Part shown: piece after piece, positions 25,232 through 33,783 of the stretch
Layout: each line of letters opens with the position of its first letter
Numbering within the stretch: the stretch's first letter is position 1
Assembly: GCF_023184515.1 (NCBI RefSeq)
Contig: NZ_JAAHBP010000009.1
Location: 124,001 to 188,000 of the forward strand
DNA from: Streptomyces sp. D2-8
GTDB lineage: Bacteria > Actinomycetota > Actinomycetes > Streptomycetales > Streptomycetaceae
Direction: 5' to 3'
DNA length: 64,000 nt
Program-made: the position numbers and the translations under genes
The notes under the pieces: generated by a model
What the model saw: only the letters and a program-made list of their open reading frames with translations
The model's database searches: none
What the model was told of the DNA's origin: nothing

Positions 25232-25822
25232 ATGCCCAGAGCCGGTCTCACCCCCGAGCGCCTCGTCGCGGCCGCAGTCGAGCTCGCCGACGAGGTCGGG
25301 GTCGAGGGCGTCACCCTCTCCGCTCTCGCCCGCCGCTTCGGGGTGAAGGACGCGAGTCTGTACACCCACGTCCGGAATCTGAAGGACCTGCGGACCCGCA
25401 TGGCCCTCCTCGCCGGGGGCGAGATGATCGACCGGATCGCGGAGGCGGTCGAGGGGCGGGAGGCCGGCAGGGACACGCTCGCCGCCTTCGCCGCCGCCTA
25501 CCGGGCCTACGCCCTGGAGCACCCCGGCCGGTACGCGGCGACCCAGATCCGGATCGACCAGGAGCTCGTCACCGACTCCCCCGCGATGCGCCGCACGGCC
25601 GACGTCACGTACGGCATGCTCCGCGCCTACGGCCTGGAGGAACCCGACCTCACCGACGCCGTGCGCCTGCTGCGCAGCACCTTCCACGGCTACTGCGCCC
25701 TGGAGTCCACCGGCGCCTTCGGCGCGCCCCGTGACGTGCAGGCCTCCTGGGACAGGGCGATCGACGCCCTGCACGTACTGCTCCGGAACTGGCCCCGCGA
25801 GAAGAGGACACCCGATGGCTGA
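25232..25822 (+). CDS. TetR family transcriptional regulator
   Basis: 196 residues from ATG at 25232, preceded by GAGAGG. The HTH lies at about 25-50 (VEGVTLSALARRFGVKDASL, then YTHVRNLKDL), followed by a helical ligand domain with the WHG-like C-terminal feature FHGYCALESTGAFG near 160. Its stop overlaps the phosphotransferase start by 8 bases, so the two are co-translated and the regulator probably controls that gene and itself. The ligand is unknown. Confidence 0.9.
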   Translation: MPRAGLTPERLVAAAVELADEVGVEGVTLSALARRFGVKDASLYTHVRNLKDLRTRMALLAGGEMIDRIAEAVEGREAGRDTLAAFAAAYRAYALEHPGRYAATQIRIDQELVTDSPAMRRTADVTYGMLRAYGLEEPDLTDAVRLLRSTFHGYCALESTGAFGAPRDVQASWDRAIDALHVLLRNWPREKRTPDG

Positions 25823-26807
25823 ACGAGCCCGATCCGATGACACGGCCGGTGGCTTAGCCGAGATCTACGCCCTCGGCACCGGCCCCTGGACCCTGGCACC
25901 CGTCGCCCGGGGCGCCCTCGGCCAGATCTGGAAACTCTCCGGGAACGGCCGCTCCTGGGCCGTGAAGGAGCTCCTCTTCGGCTGCGACGAGGCCCAGGTC
26001 GCCCGCGAGGCCGCGTTACGGGACGCCGCGGCGGACCTGGGCATCGTCTCACCCAGGCTCCACCCCGACCGGCACGGCGCACACGTCTCCCGCCTCGGCT
26101 CCCCGAGCGGCGGGTCCTGGGTGAAGCTGTACGACTGGATCGACGGCGCCGAGGCGGACGCCTCCGACCCGGACGTCCTGGACTGGTTCGGCCGGACCAT
26201 GGCGCTGCTCCACCAGGCCGGTGAGGGAGCCGTGGAGAGCCCGGGCGACTGGTACGAGCGGTGCCCTGACGACGCCGAATGGGAGGACGTACTCAAGAAG
26301 GTGCGCGACGCCGGCCTGCCGTGGTCGGGCGAACTGGACCGGTTCATCGCCACGGCCGCGCCCCAACCGGCCCACTGGGTGGCCCCGTCGGCGCACGGCG
26401 GCCTGGTGACCTCGCACCTCGACCTCCAGCCGCGGAACGTCCTGGTCGGCCGGGACGGACCGGTCCTCCTCGACTGGGACAACGCCGGACCCGTTGCGGC
26501 GGAACGGGAGTTCGCACACGCCGTCTACGTCTGGTCCGGCGGCAACGACGTGAACATCGCGTCCGCGCGACGCCTGGCCCGGGCCTACCGCGAGGCCGGG
26601 GGCCGCGCCGTCCTCACCGGCCCGGAGTCCTTCTCGCTGCTCTTCGCCACGGCCCTGAACTACATCCACGAGCAGGCCGAAACGGCCGTCGATACGACCG
26701 TGACCGCCGCACAGCGCGAGTTCGGGGCCCGGCAGACCGTCACCTGCCTGCGCGACGCGCCCGACCTCGCCGCCGTCTCCCTGCTGGTCGCCGCGCTCGA
26801 CACCTAG
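25815..26807 (+). CDS. Aminoglycoside phosphotransferase (APH) family protein with two TTA codons
   Basis: 330 residues from ATG at 25815, overlapping the TetR stop. The kinase-like fold shows Lys51 (WAVKELLFG), the catalytic HLDLQPRN with Asp203 and Asn208, and the metal-binding LLDWDNAG with Asp220, all intact. The substrate may be an antibiotic, a homoserine-like alcohol or another small molecule; the sequence does not decide. Leucines 14 and 68 are encoded by TTA (25854-25856 and 26016-26018), a codon rare in Streptomyces and read only by the bldA tRNA, so translation should depend on developmental stage. It ends 40 bases from the convergent SnoaL-like gene. Confidence 0.88.
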   Translation: MAERARSDDTAGGLAEIYALGTGPWTLAPVARGALGQIWKLSGNGRSWAVKELLFGCDEAQVAREAALRDAAADLGIVSPRLHPDRHGAHVSRLGSPSGGSWVKLYDWIDGAEADASDPDVLDWFGRTMALLHQAGEGAVESPGDWYERCPDDAEWEDVLKKVRDAGLPWSGELDRFIATAAPQPAHWVAPSAHGGLVTSHLDLQPRNVLVGRDGPVLLDWDNAGPVAAEREFAHAVYVWSGGNDVNIASARRLARAYREAGGRAVLTGPESFSLLFATALNYIHEQAETAVDTTVTAAQREFGARQTVTCLRDAPDLAAVSLLVAALDT

Positions 26808-26847
26808 AACGTGAGGTCCCCCGCGGGCCTGCCCCCGGTGGTGCGTT

Positions 26848-27264
26848 CTAGTGGTGCGCCTCGGGGTCGAAACCCGCGGGCGCCCGGTCGAGGAAGGCGG
26901 TGACGGAGTCGATCATGCCGTCCTCGTCGAGCCGGATCACATCGGTCCCGGTGGCGAAGGGCGCGCCGGCGCCGTCCTCGGTCAGGATCTGCCACCGGAG
27001 CCTGGCGCGGTGGTGGTGGACCTGGGGCTGCTCCCGCAGGCGGAGCGCGGCCGTGCCCATGTGGGCGACGAACTGGTTCCGGAAGTCCATCAACGCCTGT
27101 GCCCCGTTGAGGATTCCGATCTCCGCGCGGTACTCGACGCCGTCGGTGAAGGTCGCTGCCGCGAGTTCGCGCTGCTCCTGCTCGGTGCCGGCGTTCCAGA
27201 ACCGCACGTACCGGTCGAGCTGCCGCTCGACGAGGTGCTCGGACCGCGCTGTCGTTTCGGTCAT
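26848..27264 (-). CDS. SnoaL-like / nuclear transport factor 2-fold protein
   Basis: 138 residues from ATG at 27264, behind GGAAGGGA. The opening helices (RQLDRYVRFWNAGTEQEQRE) and the cone of strands (HHHRARLRWQI, VIRLDEDGMIDSVTAFLD) fit the NTF2-like fold used by polyketide cyclases, isomerases and many proteins of unknown role. The HHHRARLRW part is the usual strand pattern of SnoaL-like proteins. It is divergent from the XRE regulator gene, with a perfect palindrome between them, so it is probably that regulator's target. Confidence 0.85.
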   Translation of the reverse strand: MTETTARSEHLVERQLDRYVRFWNAGTEQEQRELAAATFTDGVEYRAEIGILNGAQALMDFRNQFVAHMGTAALRLREQPQVHHHRARLRWQILTEDGAGAPFATGTDVIRLDEDGMIDSVTAFLDRAPAGFDPEAHH

Positions 27265-27351
27265 GACTGGTGTCCCTTCCGTCCGGTGCCTCACGGCGCC
27301 ACGCGTTGTGGTTCCGGCTTTCGACTCTGGGGCCGCCGGCGAGGCCTGTCG

Positions 27352-27368
27352 ATGACCTGCGAGGTCAT
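27352..27368. promoter_or_regulatory. Perfect palindrome, candidate operator of the XRE/MmyB-type regulator
   Basis: ATGACCTGCGAGGTCAT: 7-base arms around a GCG centre. It lies 36 bases before the regulator start and 88 bases before the divergent SnoaL-like start, a good place to control both promoters. Confidence 0.7.
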
Positions 27369-27403
27369 TGCCGTCGTACGCGCGGCCGGGCAGCCTGGAG
27401 CCC

Positions 27404-28264
27404 ATGACGACCACCACCGAGCCGGTCGGGGTGCTGGTGCGGCGCTGGCGCGAGCGTCGCCGCCGCTCACAGCTCGACGTGTCGCTCGCCGCCGAGCTGT
27501 CCACCCGGCATCTGAGCTGCATCGAGACGGGGCGCGCGAACCCGAGCCGGGACATGATCGGGCGGCTGTGCGACGAGCTGGACGTGCCGCTGCGGGAACG
27601 CAACGCGCTCTATCTGGCGGCGGGGTTCGCGCCGGTGCACGCCGAGCGTGCTCTCGCCGATCTGGGCGCGGCGCGCGCCGCGGTGGAGGCCGTCCTGGCC
27701 GGGCACGAACCGAACCCGGCTCTCGCCGTCAACGTGCGCTGGGAGTTGCTGGCCGCGAACCGTGCCATGGGGCTGTTTCTCGGCGACGTGGCGGGAGAGC
27801 CGGCGGGGCCGCCGTTCAACGTGCTGAGGGCGACCCTGCACCCCGACGGCCTGGCCGGACGCATCCGGAACCTCACGCAATGGCGTGCGCACGTGCTGCG
27901 CCGGGTCCGCCGCCAGTTGGATCGGACGTCGGCCGCCGGCCTGGCGGAACTGCTCGCGGAGCTGGAGGGCTATCGCGCCCCTGCGGGAGACACCGGCGAG
28001 GTCTCCTCGAAGGGGCCGGGGGACGACCTCGTGGTCCCGCTGCTCCTGTCGACCGAGTACGGCGAGCTGGCGCTGCTGTACACCACGACGGTGTTCGGTT
28101 CGCCCCGGGACGTCACGCTCGACGAGATCGCCATCGAGACGTTCTTCCCGGCGGACCCGCGCACGGCGGCCACGATGCGCGCGGCCGCCGCCCAGATTCA
28201 CTCCCGCGCAGGACCCCGGCCGGGAGCGCGGCCCGGCGCGGCGAGCCCCGCCACGTCGTCGTAG
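27404..28264 (+). CDS. XRE family regulator with MmyB-like ligand domain
   Basis: 286 residues from ATG at 27404. An N-terminal XRE HTH (about 8-65, SQLDVSLAAELSTRHLSCIE, then TGRANPSRDM) leads to an MmyB-like domain (about 95-260) of the PAS-like type known to bind fatty acids: NPALAVNVRWELLAANRAMG, RVRRQLDRTSAAGLAEL and PLLLSTEYGELALLYTTTVF. Regulators of this type usually repress one divergent enzyme gene, here the SnoaL-like gene. Its last 67 bases overlap the 3' end of the opposite-strand PEP-mutase family gene, so the tail (RAGPRPGARPGAASPATSS) may be an accidental extension. Confidence 0.88.
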   Translation: MTTTTEPVGVLVRRWRERRRRSQLDVSLAAELSTRHLSCIETGRANPSRDMIGRLCDELDVPLRERNALYLAAGFAPVHAERALADLGAARAAVEAVLAGHEPNPALAVNVRWELLAANRAMGLFLGDVAGEPAGPPFNVLRATLHPDGLAGRIRNLTQWRAHVLRRVRRQLDRTSAAGLAELLAELEGYRAPAGDTGEVSSKGPGDDLVVPLLLSTEYGELALLYTTTVFGSPRDVTLDEIAIETFFPADPRTAATMRAAAAQIHSRAGPRPGARPGAASPATSS

Positions 28265-29019
28265 GACGGTGCCGCACCCGTCGGTGTCCGGCCCGCGCGG
28301 AGGTCCGCCACCGTCTCCAGGGCCGCGCCCAGCGCCCGCCGGTACAGCAGCGAGCCCAGGCTGATGCGGCGTACGCCGACGTCGGCGAGGTGGCGGACGG
28401 GCGGGCCGCCGGGCGAGTAGAGGATGTTGAGGGGCGCGTCCAGGTGACGCACCAGGGTCTCGATCCCCCGCAGGTCGCAGAGGCCGGGGACGAACACCCC
28501 GTCCGCGCCCGCCTGCCGGTAGGCGTCGAGCCGCGCGAGGGTGCCGTCGCCGTCGCCCAGCCAGTGGGTGTCGGTACGGGCGTTGACGAACAGGCCGGGA
28601 GCGGCCCGCTTGACCGCCGCGATCTTCGCCGCGTGCCGGGCGGCCGGCCCGAGAGCGTCCTCGAGGTTGATGCCGACCGCTCCGGCCGCGGCAAGCTCCC
28701 GTGCGAACTCCGCCACCTCGTCCGGGTCGTCGCTGAATCCGCCCTCGGCGTCGACGGACAGCAGAAACGGCTCGGCCCCCAGGGCCAGGGCCAGCCGCAG
28801 CGTCTCCTCCCGGGTCGCCGCCGCCCCGTCGGGCAGACCGGCGGCCGCGGCGACGCCCAGGCTCGTCGTCCCGACAGCCCGGAACCCCTGCTCCGCGAGG
28901 GCCCGGGCGGAGGCGTGATCCCAGGCGTTGGGCAGGAGCAGGGGCTCCTCGGCGCGGTGGAGGCCGGCGAAGGCGGTACCGGCCCGGCCGGGCGGCCTCT
29001 GCTGCGGGTCTGCGGTCAT
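28198..29019 (-). CDS. Isocitrate lyase / phosphoenolpyruvate mutase family protein
   Basis: 273 residues. The barrel carries the family landmarks: PNAWDHASARALAEQGFRAV near the start, the metal site in SVDAEGGFSDDP, then GINLEDALG and NARTDTHW. The catalytic KKCGH-type loop of true isocitrate lyase is absent, as in the PEP mutase/carboxyvinyl-carboxyphosphonate group. The reaction is likely C-C or C-P bond chemistry on a small oxo-acid, not specified further. The last 67 bases overlap the opposing XRE gene. Confidence 0.86.
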   Translation of the reverse strand: MTADPQQRPPGRAGTAFAGLHRAEEPLLLPNAWDHASARALAEQGFRAVGTTSLGVAAAAGLPDGAAATREETLRLALALGAEPFLLSVDAEGGFSDDPDEVAEFARELAAAGAVGINLEDALGPAARHAAKIAAVKRAAPGLFVNARTDTHWLGDGDGTLARLDAYRQAGADGVFVPGLCDLRGIETLVRHLDAPLNILYSPGGPPVRHLADVGVRRISLGSLLYRRALGAALETVADLRAGRTPTGAAPSYDDVAGLAAPGRAPGRGPARE

Positions 29020-29096
29020 GCCGCCACGCTAGACCCGGCTCGCTTCGGCGCGGACCGAAGTACGGCGCCCGTCGGCGAACCCGTTGGTGAGAGGGG

Positions 29097-30779
29097 TCAG
29101 TCGACGTTCACACCGGACCCGTCCAGCCGGACCCGTACCGCGGGCCCCTCGCTCCAGCGGACCGTCAGCTCCCCCGCGCCGGAAGCGGTCACGGCGACGG
29201 TTTCCGCCAGCGGAGCGGGATCCGCCTCGGCGGTGAGCCTGGCCAGGGCGACGAACAGGGTGGAGTCCCCGGTGGTGACGCCGGTGAGGTCGTCGTCGAG
29301 GCCGACGGCGGGCAGCAGTTCCGCCCGGGTGCCGTCCGGTGCGGTCCAGCCGGTCACCCGGACCGCCGTCCCCGGCTCCGCCCCCGCGACCAGATGCGCA
29401 CGCACCTCCGCCGCCCCGCGCGCCAGCACCACACTCGTCACCCGCGCTCCCCCGCCCGCCGTGTGCCGCGACGCCGCCCAGCCTTCGCCCGCACCGAGCG
29501 GCTCGATGCCGGTGCGGCTCGGGTCGCCGCCGACGAGGACGCTGTTGTCGTAGGAGTCCACGGGTCTCGTCACGGTGGAGTACGCCAGCCGCGTGTAGTA
29601 CGGGTCGTAGCGGACGTCCTCGCTGCCGTGGTTGTGGAGTCGGACCACGCCGTCGGAACGGGTGGACTGCAGAAGCCAGTTGGGCGGACCGACGGGGGTG
29701 ACGGAGTCCACGCGTTCGGCGGGGGCGGCTTCCTCCCGTGCCGTCCAGACCTCGTGGTCCGGGGGCAGGAGCAGGCCGAGGAAGCCCTTGCTCGCCCAGT
29801 ACGGGGAGGCCGGGCCCGAATAGCCCTGCAGCACGGACTCGTCGGGGCCGTGCCAGCCGAGGGAGAGCAGGCCCCGGTCGTCCACCGCGCCCCGGTCCAG
29901 GAAGTACTTCAGCGCGCCCGAGGCGAGCCGCCTGGTCCCGCCGGGGGTCAGGGGCGTACGGCCGGTCAGCGCGCCCAGCCACAGCGGGGCCGTGGTCGCG
30001 AAGCGGTACGTCAGGGAGCGGCCCTGGTGCAGGGGGGCGCCGTCGCCGCCGAACAGGCGGGCGTAGTCGGCCAGGTGCCGGGAGAGGCGGTCGCCGTACA
30101 GCGCCAGCAGCCGCTCGTCCTGCTCCAGCCAGGCGTGCAGCACCGGGTAGAGGTGCATCGCCCAGCCGTTGTAGTAGTCGTACTTGCGGCCGTCGCCGTC
30201 GGTGTACCAGCCGTCCCCGACGTACCACTGCTCGATGCGTTCCAGGCCGCGGTCGATCGCGGCGCGGGAGGCGTCCGGCTCGTGGCCGATCTCGGCCAGG
30301 AAGCCGCCCACGGTGACGGGGAACAGCTCCCAGTTGCAGGGCCAGGGCTCGGCCGTGAGGGCGTCGGCCAGCCATGCGGCCGCCCGCTGGCGTACGCCCT
30401 CGTCCAGGCGGTCCCAGAGCAGGTCCCGCGTGAGGCGGAGGGCCAGGGCGATGGACGCCGCCTCCACCAGCGGCTGGCTGCGGTCCTCGATGCGGGGCCA
30501 GACGCCCGAGACGCCGGCGGCGAGTCCGGTCGCGTAGCGCTCCAGGGCCTTCTCGTCGCGGCGGAAGGCGGCGAGCAGCAGGGTGCGGGCGTAGCCCTCC
30601 AGGCCGTCGGAGAGGCGGCCCGACCAGCCGGCCCGGCCGCCGGGCAGGTGGTAGAGCGCGCGGTCCTCGGTGGCGTACGGCTCGACGGCGGTGAGCAGGG
30701 AGCCGGCCGCCGCCTCCCAGTGGGCGCGGGTGTAGCCGGTGAACGGGGACGTCGTGCGGTCGGCGGGAGGCAGCTGCAT
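29097..30779 (-). CDS. DUF2264 family protein, probable carbohydrate-active enzyme
   Basis: 560 residues with no signal peptide, so cytosolic. The N-terminal two thirds look like an (alpha/alpha)6 barrel: EAASIALALRLTRDLLWDRL, PWPCNWELFPVTVGGF, and the aromatic DYYNGWAMHLYPVLHAW. The WYVGDGWYTDGDGRKYDYYN stretch near 205-224 is a DUF2264 hallmark. The C-terminal third is a beta domain. DUF2264 proteins recur in pectin and rhamnogalacturonan utilisation loci, and I believe the family has been given a glycoside hydrolase number, but I would not name the reaction. Here it is the only enzyme of the cluster without an export signal, so it may act on imported oligogalacturonan pieces. Confidence 0.82.
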   Translation of the reverse strand: MQLPPADRTTSPFTGYTRAHWEAAAGSLLTAVEPYATEDRALYHLPGGRAGWSGRLSDGLEGYARTLLLAAFRRDEKALERYATGLAAGVSGVWPRIEDRSQPLVEAASIALALRLTRDLLWDRLDEGVRQRAAAWLADALTAEPWPCNWELFPVTVGGFLAEIGHEPDASRAAIDRGLERIEQWYVGDGWYTDGDGRKYDYYNGWAMHLYPVLHAWLEQDERLLALYGDRLSRHLADYARLFGGDGAPLHQGRSLTYRFATTAPLWLGALTGRTPLTPGGTRRLASGALKYFLDRGAVDDRGLLSLGWHGPDESVLQGYSGPASPYWASKGFLGLLLPPDHEVWTAREEAAPAERVDSVTPVGPPNWLLQSTRSDGVVRLHNHGSEDVRYDPYYTRLAYSTVTRPVDSYDNSVLVGGDPSRTGIEPLGAGEGWAASRHTAGGGARVTSVVLARGAAEVRAHLVAGAEPGTAVRVTGWTAPDGTRAELLPAVGLDDDLTGVTTGDSTLFVALARLTAEADPAPLAETVAVTASGAGELTVRWSEGPAVRVRLDGSGVNVD

Positions 30780-30874
30780 CGGTTGTCTTTCGTGCTCGGG
30801 CCGGTCGGAACGGATCGGACTCGGGACGGATCAGACCTGGAGCGCCCCGGTTCCGGTCGGGGCGCCCCAGGGGT

Positions 30875-31918
30875 TCATCCCACCCGCACCTTGCCCTTCG
30901 GCACCAGATGCCGGGTGACGAGTTCGTCGCGGACGAGGCCCGCGTAGGCCGTCGCACCGCGCACCGAGGTGTGCGTGTTGTCCCGCGCCTCGTTGGAGAG
31001 GTACAGCGCCTTGGAGCCTTCCACGCCGAGGGACTCCACGAGAGCCTTGGTCTTCGCCGTGAGGTCGATCAGCGGGACGTCCCGCGCCGCCGCGACCGAG
31101 CGGGTGACGGCCGGGTGGTCGACACCGAGGCCGTTGACCAGGAGCGCGGTTCCGTTGTTCAGCGTGCCGTCGGGGTTGAACCAGCGCCGCACGATGGGAG
31201 TGACAAGGACCGGCTGTCCGCCCCGCTCCCGGACGGCCGCCACCAGGGTCTCCAGGTTGGCCCGGTAGGTGGCCTCGTCCGTGGTCTTGTCGTTGTGGGC
31301 GAGCTGGACCAGGACCAGATCGCCGGGGCGGATCAGGGGCCGTACGGTGGCCCACAGCTTCGGGTTCCCCAGATACGTGACCGTACTCTCGCCGGAATCG
31401 GCGTAGTTGGCGACGGAGACGCCCTGGCGGAGGTACTGGGGCAGTTGCTGGCCCCAGCCGGAGTAGGGGTCGCCGGGCTGGTCGCAGACGGTGGAGTCGC
31501 CGACCAGGAAGATCTGACGGGCGTGCCGGGCGGGTGTGACCTTGATGCCGGCCAGGGCGGGGGCGGTTCCGCCGATCCGCAGGTCGAGGCCGGGGGTTCC
31601 CTCGGGTCCGGTGGGCTCGCCCTCGGGGGTGCGGACGTTCACGGTGAAGCTGCGGGTGACGCGTTCGCCGGCCGGGGCCGCCGTCTCGGGGAGGAGGGCG
31701 CGGCGCGTCTCGCCGCTGATGCTCGTGCCGGACGCCGCCTCCCCGCCGAGGGTGACCCGTACGTCGTACGTGCCCGGCGGGACGTCGAAGTGACAGGTGC
31801 CGGCGGTGCAGTGGGCGAGGCCCCGGCCTCCGCTCCCCCCGCCCGCGTGGGCGGGTACGGACGACAACGCGGTACCCAGGGTCACCGCCGCCACGACGGC
31901 GATGCTGAAACGTCTCAC
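30875..31918 (-). CDS. Secreted GDSL esterase, rhamnogalacturonan acetylesterase type
   Basis: 347 residues from GTG at 31918, 7 bases after GGGAGGAG. The signal peptide ends in SVPAHA near residue 25. A beta domain (about 30-130, FDVPPGTYDVRVTLGG) precedes the SGNH hydrolase fold: nucleophile Ser142 in FLVGDSTVCDQP, block II glycine in YADSGEST (about 172-179), Asn209 in QLAHNDKT, and the Asp/His pair Asp313/His316 in DNTHTS. The DSTVCD and AHND blocks are those of rhamnogalacturonan acetylesterases such as RhgT/YesT. It would remove acetyl groups from pectic rhamnogalacturonan so that the PL4 lyase, divergently encoded next to it, can cut the backbone. Confidence 0.88.
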   Translation of the reverse strand: MRRFSIAVVAAVTLGTALSSVPAHAGGGSGGRGLAHCTAGTCHFDVPPGTYDVRVTLGGEAASGTSISGETRRALLPETAAPAGERVTRSFTVNVRTPEGEPTGPEGTPGLDLRIGGTAPALAGIKVTPARHARQIFLVGDSTVCDQPGDPYSGWGQQLPQYLRQGVSVANYADSGESTVTYLGNPKLWATVRPLIRPGDLVLVQLAHNDKTTDEATYRANLETLVAAVRERGGQPVLVTPIVRRWFNPDGTLNNGTALLVNGLGVDHPAVTRSVAAARDVPLIDLTAKTKALVESLGVEGSKALYLSNEARDNTHTSVRGATAYAGLVRDELVTRHLVPKGKVRVG

Positions 31919-31974
31919 TCCGGGCTCCTCCCAGCACACGACAAGACCTGGAGGGGGACCGTACCGCTCAGGAC

Positions 31975-32041
31975 AAGCGCTTTCTAGACCCCGAGCAGCA
32001 TTCACCGGATCTCCGTCCGAACATGAGCGAAAGCCCTTTCG
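31975..32041. promoter_or_regulatory. Two LacI-type operator candidates between the acetylesterase and PL4 lyase genes
   Basis: AAGCGCTTTCT at 31975-31985 has the central-CG palindrome usual for LacI-family sites; the same 11 bases occur before the LacI gene (57797-57807). CGAAAGCCCTTTCG at 32028-32041 has perfect 6-base arms around CC. Both lie in the shared divergent promoter region. Confidence 0.6.
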
Positions 32042-32112
32042 CGAAATCGATTCAACTGTCACCCTCGCTCCCACCGCACTCCCCCCACCTCTCGCAGGAG
32101 GCACCCCCCCCC

Positions 32113-33777
32113 ATGCCCGGAGCCACGAACAGACCGGTCGGCCGCCGCACCGTCGTCCTCGCCGCCACCGCCGGTGCCGTCGGCGCGGCCCTCACCCGCA
32201 CGGCGCACGCCGCCGGTTTCGGCTACTCCGACGACGGCTCGCACTACGTCGTCGACACCGGCGCCCAGCTCGTCTTCAAGGTCAGCAAGTCCACCGGCGA
32301 TCTGACCTCCCTGGTCTACCGGGGCACGGAGTACCAGGGCTACGGCGGTATGAACTCGCACATCGAGTCCGGCCTCGGCGCCTCCACCGTGAGCATCAAG
32401 CAGTCCGGTTCGACGATCCTGATCTCCGTCACGCACGGCACGCTGAAGCACTACTACGCGGCCCGCAGCGGCGAGAACAACGTCTATCTGTGGACGAACA
32501 AGGCCGACGCGTCCGTCTCCGCGACCCGGTACATCGTGCGCGTGAAGAAGGGCGCCTTCCTCAACGACGAGCCCGACTCCTACACCTACGCGCCCACCAC
32601 CATCGAGGCCTCCGACGTCTTCCGGAAGTCCGACGGCCAGACCCGCTCCAAGCACTACTCCAAGCGGCGCGTCATGGACTACGACTACGTCGGCTGGTCC
32701 GCCGGCGGCGTCGGCCTGTGGATGGTGCGCAGCAACCACGAGAAGGCCTCCGGTGGCCCCTTCTACCGCTCCCTGCTGCGCCACCAGAGCGCGGACGGCG
32801 GCGGCCTCTACGAGATCCTCTACTACGGCCAGAACCAGACCGAGGCGCAGCGCTTCGGCCTCCAGGGGCCGTACGTCATCGCCTTCACGGACGGCGGGGC
32901 ACCCTCCTCGGCGCTGTACGCGGGCACGCTGACCACACCGTGGGCCGACTCGCTCGGCATCGCGGGGTACGTGCCGGCGAGCGGCCGGGGCAAGGTGGCG
33001 GGCGTGGGGATCTCCGGGCGGAACACGGCGTACCCGTACACCGTCGGGATCGCCAACTCGACGGCGCAGTACTGGGGTTCGGCGCGCTCCTCGGACGGCT
33101 TCTTCTCCCTCTCCGGTGTGCTGCCGGGGACGTACACGCTGACCGTCTTCAAGGGCGAACTGGCGGTGTACACCACGTCGGTGAGCGTGTCGGCGGGCGG
33201 TACGACGACTCTGAACACGCTCGCGATACCGTCCTCCAACGACCCGTCGAACGCGGGTGCGATCTGGCGGATCGGCGACTGGAACGGCACGCCGGGCGGG
33301 TTCAAGAACGCGGACCTGATGACGTACGCGCACCCGTCGGACGTGCGGGCCGCGACCTGGACCGGGAACGTGGTGATCGGCAGCGGCGAGACGGCGGCCT
33401 TCCCCTGCTACCTGTGGAAGGACGTCAACAGCGGGATCCTGGTGTACTTCCGGCTGACGGCGGCCCAGGCGGCCGCCGCGCACACCCTGCGCATCGGGGT
33501 GACGACGGCCTACGCGAACGGCCGGCCCCAGGTCACCGTCAACGACACCTGGACCTCGGCGATCCCGTCCCCGCCCACCCAGCCGAACACCCGGTCGCTG
33601 ACCAACGGTTCCTACCGGGGCAACAACCACACGTTCACGTACAGCGTCCCGGCGTCCGCCTGGAGGACGGACACGAGTCAGTACAACGTGCTCAGGATCG
33701 ACGTGGTGAGCGGGTCGGGGGCGAGCGGGTTCCTCAGCGCGGGGACGGCGGTCGACGCGATCGACCTGCTGGCCTGA
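32113..33777 (+). CDS. Secreted rhamnogalacturonan lyase, polysaccharide lyase family 4
   Basis: 554 residues from ATG at 32113, after AGGAGG with a long C-rich spacer. A Tat-like signal (GRRTVVLAATAGAVGAALTR, cleavage near AHA) starts the protein. The lyase domain runs to about 300 (RVMDYDYVGWSAGGVGLWMV; HEKASGGPFYRSLLRHQ), then a carboxypeptidase-like/FnIII module (FFSLSGVLPGTYTLTVFKGE) and a C-terminal jelly roll starting IWRIGDWNGTPGGFKNAD, the exact three-domain order of PL4 enzymes. It cleaves the rhamnose-galacturonic acid backbone of rhamnogalacturonan I by beta-elimination. It ends 6 bases from the convergent GH43-ricin gene and shares its promoter region with the acetylesterase. Confidence 0.92.
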   Translation: MPGATNRPVGRRTVVLAATAGAVGAALTRTAHAAGFGYSDDGSHYVVDTGAQLVFKVSKSTGDLTSLVYRGTEYQGYGGMNSHIESGLGASTVSIKQSGSTILISVTHGTLKHYYAARSGENNVYLWTNKADASVSATRYIVRVKKGAFLNDEPDSYTYAPTTIEASDVFRKSDGQTRSKHYSKRRVMDYDYVGWSAGGVGLWMVRSNHEKASGGPFYRSLLRHQSADGGGLYEILYYGQNQTEAQRFGLQGPYVIAFTDGGAPSSALYAGTLTTPWADSLGIAGYVPASGRGKVAGVGISGRNTAYPYTVGIANSTAQYWGSARSSDGFFSLSGVLPGTYTLTVFKGELAVYTTSVSVSAGGTTTLNTLAIPSSNDPSNAGAIWRIGDWNGTPGGFKNADLMTYAHPSDVRAATWTGNVVIGSGETAAFPCYLWKDVNSGILVYFRLTAAQAAAAHTLRIGVTTAYANGRPQVTVNDTWTSAIPSPPTQPNTRSLTNGSYRGNNHTFTYSVPASAWRTDTSQYNVLRIDVVSGSGASGFLSAGTAVDAIDLLA

Positions 33778-33783
33778 GGCGGG

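Noticed and set aside
29394..30947. Long open frame on the plus strand
   Set aside because: It is antisense to the DUF2264 gene, rich in Arg, Gly and Val from mirrored GC codons, with no motif or ribosome binding site.
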